DNA of 38,490 nucleotides from Bowmanella dokdonensis (GCF_017254865.1 NZ_JAFKCV010000003.1:461178-499667); one strand, 5' to 3'. Numbered from the stretch's first letter, positions 7,009 through 16,500 are shown. Numbers and translations are program-made. The notes: a model not told the origin generated them from the letters alone.

Positions 7009-7776
7009 TTATGCTGAAAGTATCAGGTTCATGACGATCTCAGCTTGCATTTCGCCCCGGTTGTCGAAGGTGCGTTCCAGCCACCTGGCTCTGCCTCGTC
7101 TGTCGACCAGTAGCAGGGTAGAGGAACGGGTACCATATTCTTCCCCGCGAATAAAAATGGAAGACAGCCTTTGCTCCCATTCCATAGATACGCCGGTATT
7201 GGGCAGCATGTGATCTGGGGCGCGGGTTTCGTCCCGTAACAAGGCAAACAGGCTGTCTGTGTCCGGATTTTCCTGTCGGCAGTGATCAGCCAGTTTTTCC
7301 ACGCCCAGGCTGGTTTTCGGCCAGACACTGTGGATGTCGGCATTGGACAGACCATGGACGCCTTTTTCCAGTCTTACCGTCTGATCCAGATGATTATTGT
7401 ATATCCACAGATCGGTCAGTCGACCAAACAGCAGGTTAAAGCCGTTGTATTGGTTTCTGCTGCTGCTCAGCGTTTGCTGATACTCAACTGGGGTCTGGCT
7501 GCCGGTCAGGTATCCGGTAACCAGATGGCCGCGGCTGTGTTTTTCCGACTCCACCCGGGCAGGGTTGCGGATATTGGTCAGGGCGGCCAGACGGCCTGTG
7601 GTGGTCAGGCCCATCCAACTGCCGCCTGCTTCTAAATCCCGTCCTGCCAGCAACTGCGGATGCTCTGGCCAGAATCCCGACATTCGGGTGGGGCGGGCAA
7701 AAAACTCGTCCCGGTTGGCGGCCAGGAGCAGCGGGTAATCCTGGTGCTGCTCAACCGCCACGAACAGAATGCACAT
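7009..7776 (-). CDS. NRDE (TANGO2-like) family protein
   Basis: A 255-aa protein beginning MCILFV and carrying the AANRDEFFARPT motif (residues ~19-30) that names the NRDE family, then AGRDLEAGGSWMGL and the C-terminal GTRSSTLLLVD block. This is full family length. The bacterial function is unknown; eukaryotic TANGO2 proteins have been linked to secretory-pathway organisation and to haem or lipid handling. The catalytic-looking Cys2 is typical of N-terminal nucleophile-like folds. Its ATG overlaps the stop of the upstream FHA gene (TGATG), with AAGGA about 4 bases upstream of the ATG. It is the last gene of the protease-FHA-NRDE operon. Confidence 0.92.
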   Translation of the reverse strand: MCILFVAVEQHQDYPLLLAANRDEFFARPTRMSGFWPEHPQLLAGRDLEAGGSWMGLTTTGRLAALTNIRNPARVESEKHSRGHLVTGYLTGSQTPVEYQQTLSSSRNQYNGFNLLFGRLTDLWIYNNHLDQTVRLEKGVHGLSNADIHSVWPKTSLGVEKLADHCRQENPDTDSLFALLRDETRAPDHMLPNTGVSMEWEQRLSSIFIRGEEYGTRSSTLLLVDRRGRARWLERTFDNRGEMQAEIVMNLILSA

Positions 7777-8735
7777 CAGTCCTTGTCCCTGGCTTTGGCG
7801 GCCTTGTCATAACTGTTGTGTAACTGTTCGATGAAGGCCTCACTGTTGACACCCTGGCCAACGGCATAGTCATCAGGCATCAACAGGAAGCGGTAGACGG
7901 GGCGGGGGGAGAAGTCGGCCTGTTTGACCTGATGCCAGCCCATCACCAGGGAGACAAATATCAGGCTGCAGCCAAGGGCAATTCTGTTGCGCCTGGCGGT
8001 GGACTGATGGAAAGCAATGAGCAGGCTTAACCACAGCAGAGAGAAAAACACCAAGCCCATGACGATCAGCTCAAGCAGATTCCAGGCTGGCATCTGAGGA
8101 AAGTTAAACCTGAACCATTGATTGGTCAGCGACAATCCCACGGTAAGCAGCGCGAACAGCCAGATGAGGGAGTATTGGCTGGCCAGGCGAGCCTCCTGCT
8201 TCTGCAATCGCGCCAGCAAGCCAAACAGCAAAGGCCAGGCCGACAGCAACAAAAATTCGCTCAGTAACCGGGGCAGCATCTGCCCTATTTCAAAATCGAC
8301 AAAGGTATTCTGGTAGGCCTGATAGGTCAGGGTGAGGGCATAGATAAAGGCCAGCAGCAAGGCAAAGCGCCAGTGCGACAGCACGGCCAGCCTGGATTCT
8401 ATCGGGCTGAGTCTGAGCGTCGGCTCAACAGCCTGGCTGGAGTCGAACAGCCTGAGCCGGGTTTTACCCAGGGAGATCACATCGGAGTGTTTAAGGATGG
8501 CCTGTTTCGCCGGCTTGCCGTTTATCAGCAGCCCGTTGACCGAATCCCTGTCATGGATTTGGATCTCTCCACTATGGGGATCCTGCTCGATATGCAGGTG
8601 CTCCGGGCATACATAAGGATCATCCAGACAGATATCGTTGCTGTAGCTGCGGCCGACGGACACACTGGGCTTGTCAAACAGGTAATGCTTGACCATTTTG
8701 TCGTTGGCTGCGAGTTTCTCTATCACTATTGCCAT
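7776..8735 (-). CDS. FHA-domain multi-pass membrane protein
   Basis: A 319-aa protein. A forkhead-associated domain spans residues ~22-95, with VGRSYSNDI, PEHLHIE and DSVNGLLING as its conserved strands and loops; FHA domains bind phosphothreonine peptides. The rest carries about five hydrophobic segments between residues ~120 and 275 and a short soluble C-terminal tail of ~45 residues. It would therefore place a phosphothreonine reader on the cytoplasmic membrane. The start lies inside the end of the protease gene (10-bp overlap) with GGAGG about 8 bases upstream. No Ser/Thr kinase or phosphatase is in the window, so its partner is unknown. Confidence 0.88.
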   Translation of the reverse strand: MAIVIEKLAANDKMVKHYLFDKPSVSVGRSYSNDICLDDPYVCPEHLHIEQDPHSGEIQIHDRDSVNGLLINGKPAKQAILKHSDVISLGKTRLRLFDSSQAVEPTLRLSPIESRLAVLSHWRFALLLAFIYALTLTYQAYQNTFVDFEIGQMLPRLLSEFLLLSAWPLLFGLLARLQKQEARLASQYSLIWLFALLTVGLSLTNQWFRFNFPQMPAWNLLELIVMGLVFFSLLWLSLLIAFHQSTARRNRIALGCSLIFVSLVMGWHQVKQADFSPRPVYRFLLMPDDYAVGQGVNSEAFIEQLHNSYDKAAKARDKD

Positions 8736-10000
8736 GCCAGCGCCTCCACAAAATGGCGTGTGAAAATCAGGCTTAACTCGCGTGTCACCCCGGCCAGGGT
8801 GAAGTGACTGATCAGGCCCTGCCTGTCTCTGTCATAACTGGCTCCGAGAATGAGCACATCATAGAGCTGGCTAAAGTCCTTATAGGCACGGGTGCAGAAA
8901 ACAAAACGCAACTTCATGCCGCTGTTGTTGATCATCCGCTGCTGCTGGCACTGGAAACTGGTGACCGATTCCTTGCCGGCATTATTGCCGGGCCCCACGT
9001 TCTGCAGACCCTGCTCGTACAGGTTGTAAAATGCGGTGGAGGAGAGCTTGTCGGACGTCAGCCATTCGTATTCGATTTCCAGGGTGCCGGTGCGAAGCTG
9101 GCTGTGTAAAAAGATTTCTTCTTCCAGCCGGCAGCGTTTCTGCACAGTCAGGTACTGAGCACTCTTATCGTTGGCGTTGGAATTACCCCAGCAGGGCAGA
9201 AAATTGACCACTTCTCCTGCCACCTGGGCCTGGCCCAGAGACGCCAGTTGCCAGGGCGTTTGGGTGAAGGCCGTTAACAGGCGGGTCTGATTGTCGATCA
9301 GTTGCTGCTGTATATCGGCCAGAAAATCCTCAGGCACCTGCTCAGACGTGCTGGCAACCAGCTTTTGCAAGGGTTCAAGGGGCACCAGAAAACCAATCTG
9401 GTTGCCGGCGGTTGCCACATTGACGCCCACCACCTGACCCATGGCATTGACCGTAGGTCCTCCGCTCATCCCAGGGTTGATGGAACCGGTGAAATGGATC
9501 TTCTGGTTGAAGCTGTTTTTCTTCAGGCCGTTATAGGTGCCGGGCACCACGATCATGCCCAAATCATGGGGGTTACCCAGAGAATAGATGCCATCACCCT
9601 GGGATGGCAGGCTGGCGGCTAAATCGAAATGCACCGGCTGACCCGGATCGCGCCTGACCAGCGCCAGATCGTTTACCACGTCTATCTGCTGCAAACTCAG
9701 CAGGCCACTTTGGCCATCCTGGCTGAGGTATTCGATACGGTACTTCTCCGGGTAGAATACCGAATCGGAGATCACATGATAGTTGGTGACAATCAGGCCG
9801 TCCCTGCTGACCTGAAAACCTGAGCCGATGGAGGACTTGTTACCCGATTCCACCTCGATCATCCGAATCTGGTACAGGGCGGGTTGAAAATGGCCGAACA
9901 GGTCTTTGGCACTTTCCTGGGCCTGGCCCGTCAGGGTCACCAGCCACAGGCATAAAAACAGCAGCCGGCAGCGTCCCGCCGGCAAAAGAGTCAATCTCAT
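8726..10000 (-). CDS. Exported HtrA-like trypsin-fold serine protease with a novel C-terminal domain
   Basis: A 424-aa protein from ATG 10000, with AGGA 6 bases upstream; the longer frame to 10198 has no such site. It has a signal peptide (about residues 1-27, ending near GQAQ). The S1C-type protease domain spans ~40-215 with the triad His75 (TNYHVISD), Asp111 (NDLALVR) and Ser179 (GMSGGP). The oxyanion region and the SLGNPHDLGM loop are present. No PDZ domain follows. Instead there are ~200 residues without a recognised domain, containing four cysteines that could pair in the periplasm. It heads the operon with the FHA and NRDE genes and is divergent from the acyltransferase gene. Confidence 0.9.
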   Translation of the reverse strand: MRLTLLPAGRCRLLFLCLWLVTLTGQAQESAKDLFGHFQPALYQIRMIEVESGNKSSIGSGFQVSRDGLIVTNYHVISDSVFYPEKYRIEYLSQDGQSGLLSLQQIDVVNDLALVRRDPGQPVHFDLAASLPSQGDGIYSLGNPHDLGMIVVPGTYNGLKKNSFNQKIHFTGSINPGMSGGPTVNAMGQVVGVNVATAGNQIGFLVPLEPLQKLVASTSEQVPEDFLADIQQQLIDNQTRLLTAFTQTPWQLASLGQAQVAGEVVNFLPCWGNSNANDKSAQYLTVQKRCRLEEEIFLHSQLRTGTLEIEYEWLTSDKLSSTAFYNLYEQGLQNVGPGNNAGKESVTSFQCQQQRMINNSGMKLRFVFCTRAYKDFSQLYDVLILGASYDRDRQGLISHFTLAGVTRELSLIFTRHFVEALAWQ

Positions 10001-10149
10001 TATCGTCCTGAATGTTAACCATACAACTGCGTATGCACTGCATTGTGCCTGAGCCTGTGGGGCAATTCCATTATTCCGGCGACAGCGGACTCGACAAGCC
10101 AGTCCGCTTGCACCATGATCCCAGCCAATGCAGTCTTGAGAACGTATCG

Positions 10150-10746
10150 ATGGCGGACCATCCACTGAATATTCCCCCCATTGGCGAACGGGTACCACGA
10201 CAGGGTAATGCGTTTACTCACTGGCTGGGGCTTCGGGTACTTGGCTGGCTCGGCTGGAAGATGGAAGGGGAGTTTCCCAACCTGGATAAATGTGTGGCCT
10301 GTGTGGCCCCCCATACTTCGAACTGGGACTTTGTCATTGCCCTGGCAACCGCCTTTGCCTTACGCCTGAAAATCTCCTTTTTGGGCAAGCACAGCCTGTT
10401 CAAAGGTCCGCTCGGCTGGTGGATGCGCCGTATTGGCGGCATCGCCGTGAACCGTTCGTCCACCCATGGAATTGTGGGGCAGGTCAGCGAACAGTTCGCC
10501 GGCCAGCCGATGATCCTGGGGATTGCCCCTGAGGGCACCCGCAAGAAAGTCCCAGAGTGGAAATCAGGCTTTCTGCATATCGCCAGGGCGGCCAATGTGC
10601 CCGTCCTGCTTATTTATTTAGATTATAAAAAGAAAGTAATTGGATTTGGCCCCGCGATGGAAATAGGCGATGATATAGCCGTAGAGATGGCTAAAATAAG
10701 ATCCTTCTATGCCAGGGTCCATGCGCGCCATCCGCATCTTGCCTGA
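10150..10746 (+). CDS. PlsC-like 1-acylglycerol-3-phosphate acyltransferase family protein
   Basis: A 198-aa protein from ATG 10150. The acyltransferase motifs are in order: HTSNWD (HX4D), GGIAVNRS (acceptor binding), and APEGTRKK (EGTR). The N-terminal part is only weakly hydrophobic (HWLGLRVLGWLGWK), so it is probably a peripheral inner-membrane enzyme that acylates a lysophospholipid or related acceptor. The frame is open to 10012, but the extra residues cover the divergent promoter region; the chosen start has only a weak purine site, so it is less certain than the family. A gap of 76 bp separates it from the PLP-enzyme gene. Confidence 0.87.
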   Translation: MADHPLNIPPIGERVPRQGNAFTHWLGLRVLGWLGWKMEGEFPNLDKCVACVAPHTSNWDFVIALATAFALRLKISFLGKHSLFKGPLGWWMRRIGGIAVNRSSTHGIVGQVSEQFAGQPMILGIAPEGTRKKVPEWKSGFLHIARAANVPVLLIYLDYKKKVIGFGPAMEIGDDIAVEMAKIRSFYARVHARHPHLA

Positions 10747-10822
10747 ACCCAGGTACAAAGAGTAATAAAAGGCTTTTGCAGTAGGTAAAGCGTCTGCAAA
10801 ATTGCTGAACAAGGGGTAAGTT

Positions 10823-12061
10823 TTGGAATTTAAAGGTTTTACCACCAAGTTGGTGCACACGGACAGGCTGCTGAATTCACCACAGGATGGCGCCGTTCAT
10901 CAGCCGACCAGCAATTCGGTACTGTTTGAATACAAACGCGTGGAAGACCTGGTGGATGTATTCCAGGGACGCAGTAACGGACATGCTTATTCCAGGCAGT
11001 CGTCGGGCTCCATCAACGCCCTGCAGAATATGCTGGCCAGCATGGAAGGGGGCATCGGCGCCCTGACTTTCGCCTCGGGGATGGCGGCCATTACCACCTG
11101 TTTGCTGTCTTTGCTCAAGCAGGGGGACCATCTGATCCTCAGTCAGTTTCTGTTCGGTAATACCAACAGTTTTGCCAATACACTGCGTGGGTTTGGCATA
11201 GAAGTGAGTCTGGTGGATGTGACGGATGTTAATCAGGTCAAGCAGGCCGTTCAGCCCAATACCCGGGCCCTGTACCTTGAGACCATCGCCAATCCGGTAA
11301 CCCAGGTGGCCGATTTGAACGCCATTGGCCGTTTATGTGAAGAGCTGGGGTTGTTGTATATGGTCGACAATACCATGACGCCGGCCTACTTATTCGACGC
11401 CAGGGCCGCCAGGGCCTCGTTGCTAGTGGGGTCACTGACCAAGTATATGGCAGGCCACGGTCATGTGCTGGGCGGGGCGGTCATCGACACCGGTCTGTTT
11501 GACTGGACCGATTTTCCTAATATTAACGAAGCCTATAAATCCCAGCCCTCCAATATGTGGGGATTGCTGCAGATCAAGAAGAAAGGGTTGCGGGATATGG
11601 GGGGCTGTCTCACACCGGATTCGGCCCATCTGATTTCCATCGGCATGGAAACCCTGGCCCTTCGCCTGGACAAGACCTGTGCCAATGCCCTGACCCTGGC
11701 GACCTATCTGTCCAGCCATCCCAAGGTGGCCAAGGTCTATTATCCGGGGCTGTCGGATCATCCCCAGCATCAGCTGGCCAGGGCCCAGTTCAGTCAATAT
11801 GGTGGTATCCTGAGCCTGGATCTGGTGCCCGGTGCAGACTGTTTCGCTTTCCTGAACAGCCTTGAACTGGTCATCAATGCCACCCACCTGGGCGATACCC
11901 GCACCCTGGCCATCCCGGTAGCCCATACCATTTATTATGAGATGGGAGCAGAGCAGCGGGCCAGAATGGCGATCAGTGACAATATGATCCGTCTGAGTAT
12001 CGGTATCGAGGATATCGACGATATTATTGCCGATTTCGAGCAGGCGTTGGCTTCGGTCTGA
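10823..12061 (+). CDS. Cys/Met-metabolism PLP-dependent enzyme (cystathionine gamma-synthase family)
   Basis: A 412-aa fold-type I PLP enzyme. It shows the N-terminal FTTKLVHTDR, the YSRQSSGS segment, GALTFASGMAAI, the PLP aspartate in MVDNTMTPAYLF, the PLP lysine in GSLTKYMAGHGHVLGG, and the C-terminal IRLSIGIED. Family members catalyse gamma-synthase, beta-lyase or gamma-lyase reactions on cysteine, homocysteine or methionine; the exact reaction cannot be read from sequence. The start is TTG at 10823 with AAGGGG 6 bases upstream. The first in-frame ATG is internal, past conserved residues, so TTG is required. It may be cotranscribed with the acyltransferase gene. Confidence 0.9.
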   Translation: MEFKGFTTKLVHTDRLLNSPQDGAVHQPTSNSVLFEYKRVEDLVDVFQGRSNGHAYSRQSSGSINALQNMLASMEGGIGALTFASGMAAITTCLLSLLKQGDHLILSQFLFGNTNSFANTLRGFGIEVSLVDVTDVNQVKQAVQPNTRALYLETIANPVTQVADLNAIGRLCEELGLLYMVDNTMTPAYLFDARAARASLLVGSLTKYMAGHGHVLGGAVIDTGLFDWTDFPNINEAYKSQPSNMWGLLQIKKKGLRDMGGCLTPDSAHLISIGMETLALRLDKTCANALTLATYLSSHPKVAKVYYPGLSDHPQHQLARAQFSQYGGILSLDLVPGADCFAFLNSLELVINATHLGDTRTLAIPVAHTIYYEMGAEQRARMAISDNMIRLSIGIEDIDDIIADFEQALASV

Positions 12062-12144
12062 ATCCTAACGGGCAGGGGCGGTAGTAGTGGCGTAGCACAA
12101 GGCTGTGTTAATCTGCCTGTAACGGGCAGAAAGAGGAAGGCGTC

Positions 12145-13881
12145 ATGAGCGAGGCGATCGGCCTACTGTTGGTGATCGGCGCACTGCTGGTCTTCAGCAT
12201 TCTGGCCAGCGTGTTATCCAACCGGCTCGGCGCCCCGCTGCTGCTGGTATTCCTGTGCATCGGCATGCTTGCCGGTGAGGACGGCCTGCTCGGAATCGAA
12301 TTCGACAACCCCCAGCTTGCATTTTTAATCGGCTCTACCGCCTTGGCCATTATTTTGTTCGACGGCGGCATGCGCACCCACAGGGACAGGTTCCGGGTCG
12401 CTTTGTGGCCCGCCATCAGTCTATCCACCCTGGGGGTCGCCCTGACCTGCACCATTACCGCTGCCGGGGCGGTGTATTTGTTTGATCTGCCATGGACAGT
12501 GGCGTTGTTGATTGGTGCGTTACTGAGTTCTACCGATGCCGCAGCCGTGTTTGGTATTTTTCAGTCCCGGGGGGTGGAGCTGAAACAGCGGGTGGCCTCA
12601 ACCCTGGAAATCGAATCCGGTACTAACGACCCCATGGCGGTCATACTGACGATGACGCTGACGGCGGCCGTGGCCAACGGCGCAGAATTGAGCGTGTTAC
12701 CCCTGGGGCAGGCGGTGATCTGGCAGCTTGTACTTGGTTTGCTAAGCGGATGGCTGGGGGGCCAGGGCTTTATCCTGATGGCCAGGAAGGTGCCGCTGAG
12801 TTTTACTTTTCTGCCGATTCTGGCCGCTTCCAGCGCCATTCTGGTTTTCGCTCTGACCACCCGACTGGGAGGCAGCGGTTTTCTGGCCGTTTATCTGATG
12901 GGCTATCTGATTGGCAACGCCAGGCTGGCGCAATTGGTGCACATACTGCAGGTGCAGGATGGCCTTACCTGGCTGGGCCAGATACTGATGTTTCTCATCC
13001 TGGGGTTGTTGGTGACACCGTCTCACCTGATTGAGCATGCGTTTATGTCTCTGTGTGTGGCCCTGGTGTTGATCTTCCTGGCTCGGCCCCTGGCTACCCT
13101 GATTTGTCTGCTGCCATTTGCCTTCCCCTGGCGGGAACAGCTGTTTATCAGCTGGGTAGGGCTCAGGGGGGCCGTCCCTATTATCCTGGCGTTGTTTCCC
13201 TGGCTGTCTGGGTTGCCGGATCAGGCGCTTTACTTCGACGTGGCCTTTTTCGTCGTGCTGGTATCACTGTTGTTGCAGGGCTGGACCATGACGCCCCTGG
13301 CCCGCTATCTGGGCCTTGAAGTGCCACCCCAGCCCCAGCCCAGACAGACGATCCCGCTGGAGTCCATCGGCAGTCAGGATCCCCTCGAAGCCTGGGAGTT
13401 TCCCATCACCAGGGAATGTCCCGCTTATGAACACAAGTGGTCTGAGCTGAATTTTGTCAGTCCGCTGGCTTTTCTTGGTGTCGTTCGTGACGATCAATGG
13501 CTGCCGCCTAAAAATACCATGCGACTGAGGGAGAATGATGTAGTGCTGGTAATGGGTAAAAGCGCGGATGTGGAGCATGTCAGTCGTGTGCTGGCAGCGG
13601 GGGGCAGCGGAAGTCAGTTGACGGAGAGTAACTTTTTTGGCGATTTCAGCCTGCATGGCGAGTTGACACTGGCAGAGTTGGCGGATTTCTATCCGTTGGG
13701 GCAACTCGACCTGCACACAGCCAGAATGAGTCTGTCTGAGTTCTTTATCCGCAGATTTCACCGCAGGGTGGTGGTCGGGGACAGATTGCGAGTAGGTGAA
13801 GTGATATTGACGGCCAGGCAGTTGGATAGTCAGGGTAATATCATTAACGTTGGCATCAAGCTGGGGGAAGAGGGGCCCTGA
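12145..13881 (+). CDS. nhaP2: K+/H+ antiporter NhaP2 (CvrA)
   Basis: A 578-aa CPA1 antiporter. About twelve membrane segments fill residues 5-390, with the CPA1 marks IILFDGGMRT, LLSSTDAAAVFGIF, LEIESGTNDPMAV and SWVGLRGAVPIILA. The cytoplasmic C terminus contains an RCK_C/TrkA-C-like domain (~400-490, MRLRENDVVLVMGK) and a CorC/HlyC-associated domain (~495-575, VVGDRLRVGEVILTA). NhaP2 exports K+ (or Na+) in exchange for protons and protects against salt and alkaline K+ stress. The length equals the E. coli protein within a few residues. GAGGAAGG lies just upstream of the ATG. A strong terminator overlaps the stop codon. Confidence 0.95.
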   Translation: MSEAIGLLLVIGALLVFSILASVLSNRLGAPLLLVFLCIGMLAGEDGLLGIEFDNPQLAFLIGSTALAIILFDGGMRTHRDRFRVALWPAISLSTLGVALTCTITAAGAVYLFDLPWTVALLIGALLSSTDAAAVFGIFQSRGVELKQRVASTLEIESGTNDPMAVILTMTLTAAVANGAELSVLPLGQAVIWQLVLGLLSGWLGGQGFILMARKVPLSFTFLPILAASSAILVFALTTRLGGSGFLAVYLMGYLIGNARLAQLVHILQVQDGLTWLGQILMFLILGLLVTPSHLIEHAFMSLCVALVLIFLARPLATLICLLPFAFPWREQLFISWVGLRGAVPIILALFPWLSGLPDQALYFDVAFFVVLVSLLLQGWTMTPLARYLGLEVPPQPQPRQTIPLESIGSQDPLEAWEFPITRECPAYEHKWSELNFVSPLAFLGVVRDDQWLPPKNTMRLRENDVVLVMGKSADVEHVSRVLAAGGSGSQLTESNFFGDFSLHGELTLAELADFYPLGQLDLHTARMSLSEFFIRRFHRRVVVGDRLRVGEVILTARQLDSQGNIINVGIKLGEEGP

Positions 13882-13895
13882 GGCCCCTGTTTTTT
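13871..13895 (+). terminator. Rho-independent terminator of nhaP2
   Basis: AGGGGCC-CTGA-GGCCCCT (13871-13888) followed by G and TTTTTT. The stop codon TGA (13879-13881) lies in the loop. Confidence 0.88.
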
Positions 13896-16384
13896 CAGTC
13901 AAAACCCAGGGTAATCTGGCCGCGAAGCTCACCCTCCGGATTGGCACCGGTATGAAAGTTCACGTACAGACCGGCCCCCTGCATTAATGCCTGTTGGTCC
14001 ACGGTCAGGGTTTGTGAGAGCGTCCAGAAACCCGCCTCCGGATTACTGAAAGGAAAGACCACCTCGCCATTCTCACCCACCGCCCCGGCATGGATATGTC
14101 CGGCTGTGGGGCTGATATCATAGAGATTCATATTGGCAATGATCGCCCCGGTAAGAGTATTGAGCGTAACGGCGCCGATGCCCAGGGCATCGGTGGTGAC
14201 GGCGGGTACTTCCTGCTCACCGGTTGCCCTGACCCCGTAGACCTCGATGTTGGCGGGCGTAATCTGTCCCCGCAGTTCACCATTGGGGTAGGCAGGGGTG
14301 TGCACATTCACATAATGTCCGCCACTGACCAGTCTGGCCGCATTTTCAGCGTCCAGCGTGGCGCCCTGAGGGGTCCTCCAGACATTCATATCCTCCGGGT
14401 GTTGCTCCAGGCCCACATAGACCGGCCCGTTCTCCCCCGCGTGGCCCGTATGGATATGAGCCATCGTTGCGTCCGCCACGCCGCTGGTCACAGCCGTCAG
14501 CTTAACGGCCAGGGTCTGGGTGTTGAGTGTGGCATAACCCCAGCCCATGGCGGTGGTCATTACCTGGGGGATTTCCTGCAGCCCGCTTAAGGGGAAGGTA
14601 ACAATGGCAGTATCGGCATCGATAATCTGGCCGCGCACTTCGCCGCCAGGGTTAGCCTCGGTGTGCAGGTTCAGATACCAGTCTCCCTCTTTGAGATCGG
14701 CAATCAGGGTATCAGTCAAAGCAGTGGCTTCAAGCGTAAATACCCCACTGCCCATGTCCGTGAGCGGAAACGCCACCGGACCGTTCATGCCAATATCACC
14801 GTCGTGTACATGGGCACCGGTGACGCCGGTGAGTTCGCTGGCATCAAGTTCGACGCGAAACAGCTTGTTGGTCTCATCCAACTCCACTAGCGCAGTGGCA
14901 CTGGCCTGAGTACTGACCATAGGGACTTCCTGCATGCCGGTGAGGGTCACCTCGAAGTTTTGGCTGGCTTCAAATTCAACAGGTTCCGGCTGGCTGTCAT
15001 CCAGCAGGATGACCTGTGGCGGCAGGCCTCCGCCACCGGCATCCAGGGCCACGGCCGTAAACACCTGACCCTCTGTGAAATCGAGCGGTAGCGGGCCGAT
15101 GGCCGCCTCTTTGCTGCCAGAGTCTGTCACCGTCACAAAATAGCTTCCTTCGGCCAACTCAATATAGCCGGTGTCGGTCAGCACAGGGGAGGTGAAAGGC
15201 ACGGCACTGAAGGCCGGTTGATCATCGCTGATATCATCGTCTGCGGTCAGATAGATATCCACATCTCCGGCAGAAGGGGCGGCGTGGACAATCCTGACCT
15301 TGGCCGCAGTTGCCAGGGAACGGGGGTTATCGGGCAGCAGGTCCAGGGCAATATTGGCCAGATCATTATGAGCGATAGCGGTGTAAATGGCGCCTTGTTC
15401 CAGTGTTACCGCTGCATCGTCAACCACGATGAGGCTGTTGTCTGCATCAGCAGCCACATCCACCAGATAGTCGCCCTCAGATACCGGCAGAAAGTCTGTG
15501 GCGTGGGGGAAGGTCAGCCCGTCCAGTTGGGGGTTGGCCGGCATAGCGGCATTATTCAGCAGCACATCGACGGCGGGACCGTCAGCCACCCCATGCAATA
15601 CCCTCAGGTAGGCACCGGCTTCTTCGTCCCAGACCAGGGAGGATCCTTCTGCCTGGGAAACCAGCAGGGTAACAGGTGAAGAGCCTGCTCCCACGTTATC
15701 CGTAGCGGTAACCATAGCGTCAAAGCCGTCTGTCAGGGACAAGGTCCCCGAGTCAAACACCACGTCCATTGCTCCTGCCGGGGTGACCCTGACCCGGTAA
15801 TCGCCGGCCGGTACCTCTACCTGCGCGGTATATTCCTTGAATGACAAGGTCGCCAGGGCTTCTTCACTGGCAAGATTCGCATCCGGCGCGGTCACATAAA
15901 TATCCACCATAGGGGCATTGGGGGCGCCGTGGACAATCTGCACCCTGGCATTGCCTGAGGTGACCTGAGTCAAGGTATTTTCGATGATCAGGGGTTCGAT
16001 GGTGGCTACTTCGCCCACTGCCAGCACATCGTAGGTCATATCGCCGGCAAAGTTCAGTTCGGTGGGCCCTATAACCGGTGTGGTGGTGCCATCAGGCAAC
16101 CTGGCATTGACCTGGACTTCATAGCCGCCCCCATCCAGCATCAGCCAGGGGGAGGAAACCTGATAATCGACATTTTCCAGCTCCGCCAGAATACTTCCGT
16201 CAGCCAGAATATCCACCCCCGGGGCGTCCGGCACAGCATGTGTAATTCGTAGGTAGGTTTGCACCGGTTCCGGTGCTGGTGGCTCAGGTGGGGTGGGCGG
16301 GTTATTCTCGTCATCGTCCAGCCAGCAACCCGATAACAGCAAGGTTGCGCCTGAGATCGCGAACAGCTTGGTGATCCCTCTCAT
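13895..16384 (-). CDS. Large lipoprotein with four DUF4397 and three CHRD domains
   Basis: An 829-aa protein from ATG 16384 (GAGGAA upstream; the frame open to 16417 lacks a site). The signal peptide ends in a lipobox (LLLSGC), followed by a Pro/acidic linker. Four DUF4397-like units follow, each opening with the pattern R(I/V)xHxxPxAxxVDI(Y/L), near residues 43, 147, 259 and 361. The last ~345 residues hold three CHRD units, each with LxGxQEVP at the start, HIHxGxxGENGPV in the middle and NxHTxxxPxGExRGQI at the end. DUF4397 and CHRD domains are extracellular beta domains of unknown ligand. It is convergent with nhaP2 and divergent from azoR. Confidence 0.92.
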   Translation of the reverse strand: MRGITKLFAISGATLLLSGCWLDDDENNPPTPPEPPAPEPVQTYLRITHAVPDAPGVDILADGSILAELENVDYQVSSPWLMLDGGGYEVQVNARLPDGTTTPVIGPTELNFAGDMTYDVLAVGEVATIEPLIIENTLTQVTSGNARVQIVHGAPNAPMVDIYVTAPDANLASEEALATLSFKEYTAQVEVPAGDYRVRVTPAGAMDVVFDSGTLSLTDGFDAMVTATDNVGAGSSPVTLLVSQAEGSSLVWDEEAGAYLRVLHGVADGPAVDVLLNNAAMPANPQLDGLTFPHATDFLPVSEGDYLVDVAADADNSLIVVDDAAVTLEQGAIYTAIAHNDLANIALDLLPDNPRSLATAAKVRIVHAAPSAGDVDIYLTADDDISDDQPAFSAVPFTSPVLTDTGYIELAEGSYFVTVTDSGSKEAAIGPLPLDFTEGQVFTAVALDAGGGGLPPQVILLDDSQPEPVEFEASQNFEVTLTGMQEVPMVSTQASATALVELDETNKLFRVELDASELTGVTGAHVHDGDIGMNGPVAFPLTDMGSGVFTLEATALTDTLIADLKEGDWYLNLHTEANPGGEVRGQIIDADTAIVTFPLSGLQEIPQVMTTAMGWGYATLNTQTLAVKLTAVTSGVADATMAHIHTGHAGENGPVYVGLEQHPEDMNVWRTPQGATLDAENAARLVSGGHYVNVHTPAYPNGELRGQITPANIEVYGVRATGEQEVPAVTTDALGIGAVTLNTLTGAIIANMNLYDISPTAGHIHAGAVGENGEVVFPFSNPEAGFWTLSQTLTVDQQALMQGAGLYVNFHTGANPEGELRGQITLGFD

Positions 16385-16500
16385 GGTTAATTCCTCGTGT
16401 TGTTTAGGCAAATTCAACTACGAGGGGGGATCCTTGAGGGATCACCCTCTTCACCCACTCTCCTTTATCTTCATATTATTCGAACGGTTTGGCTGATTTA

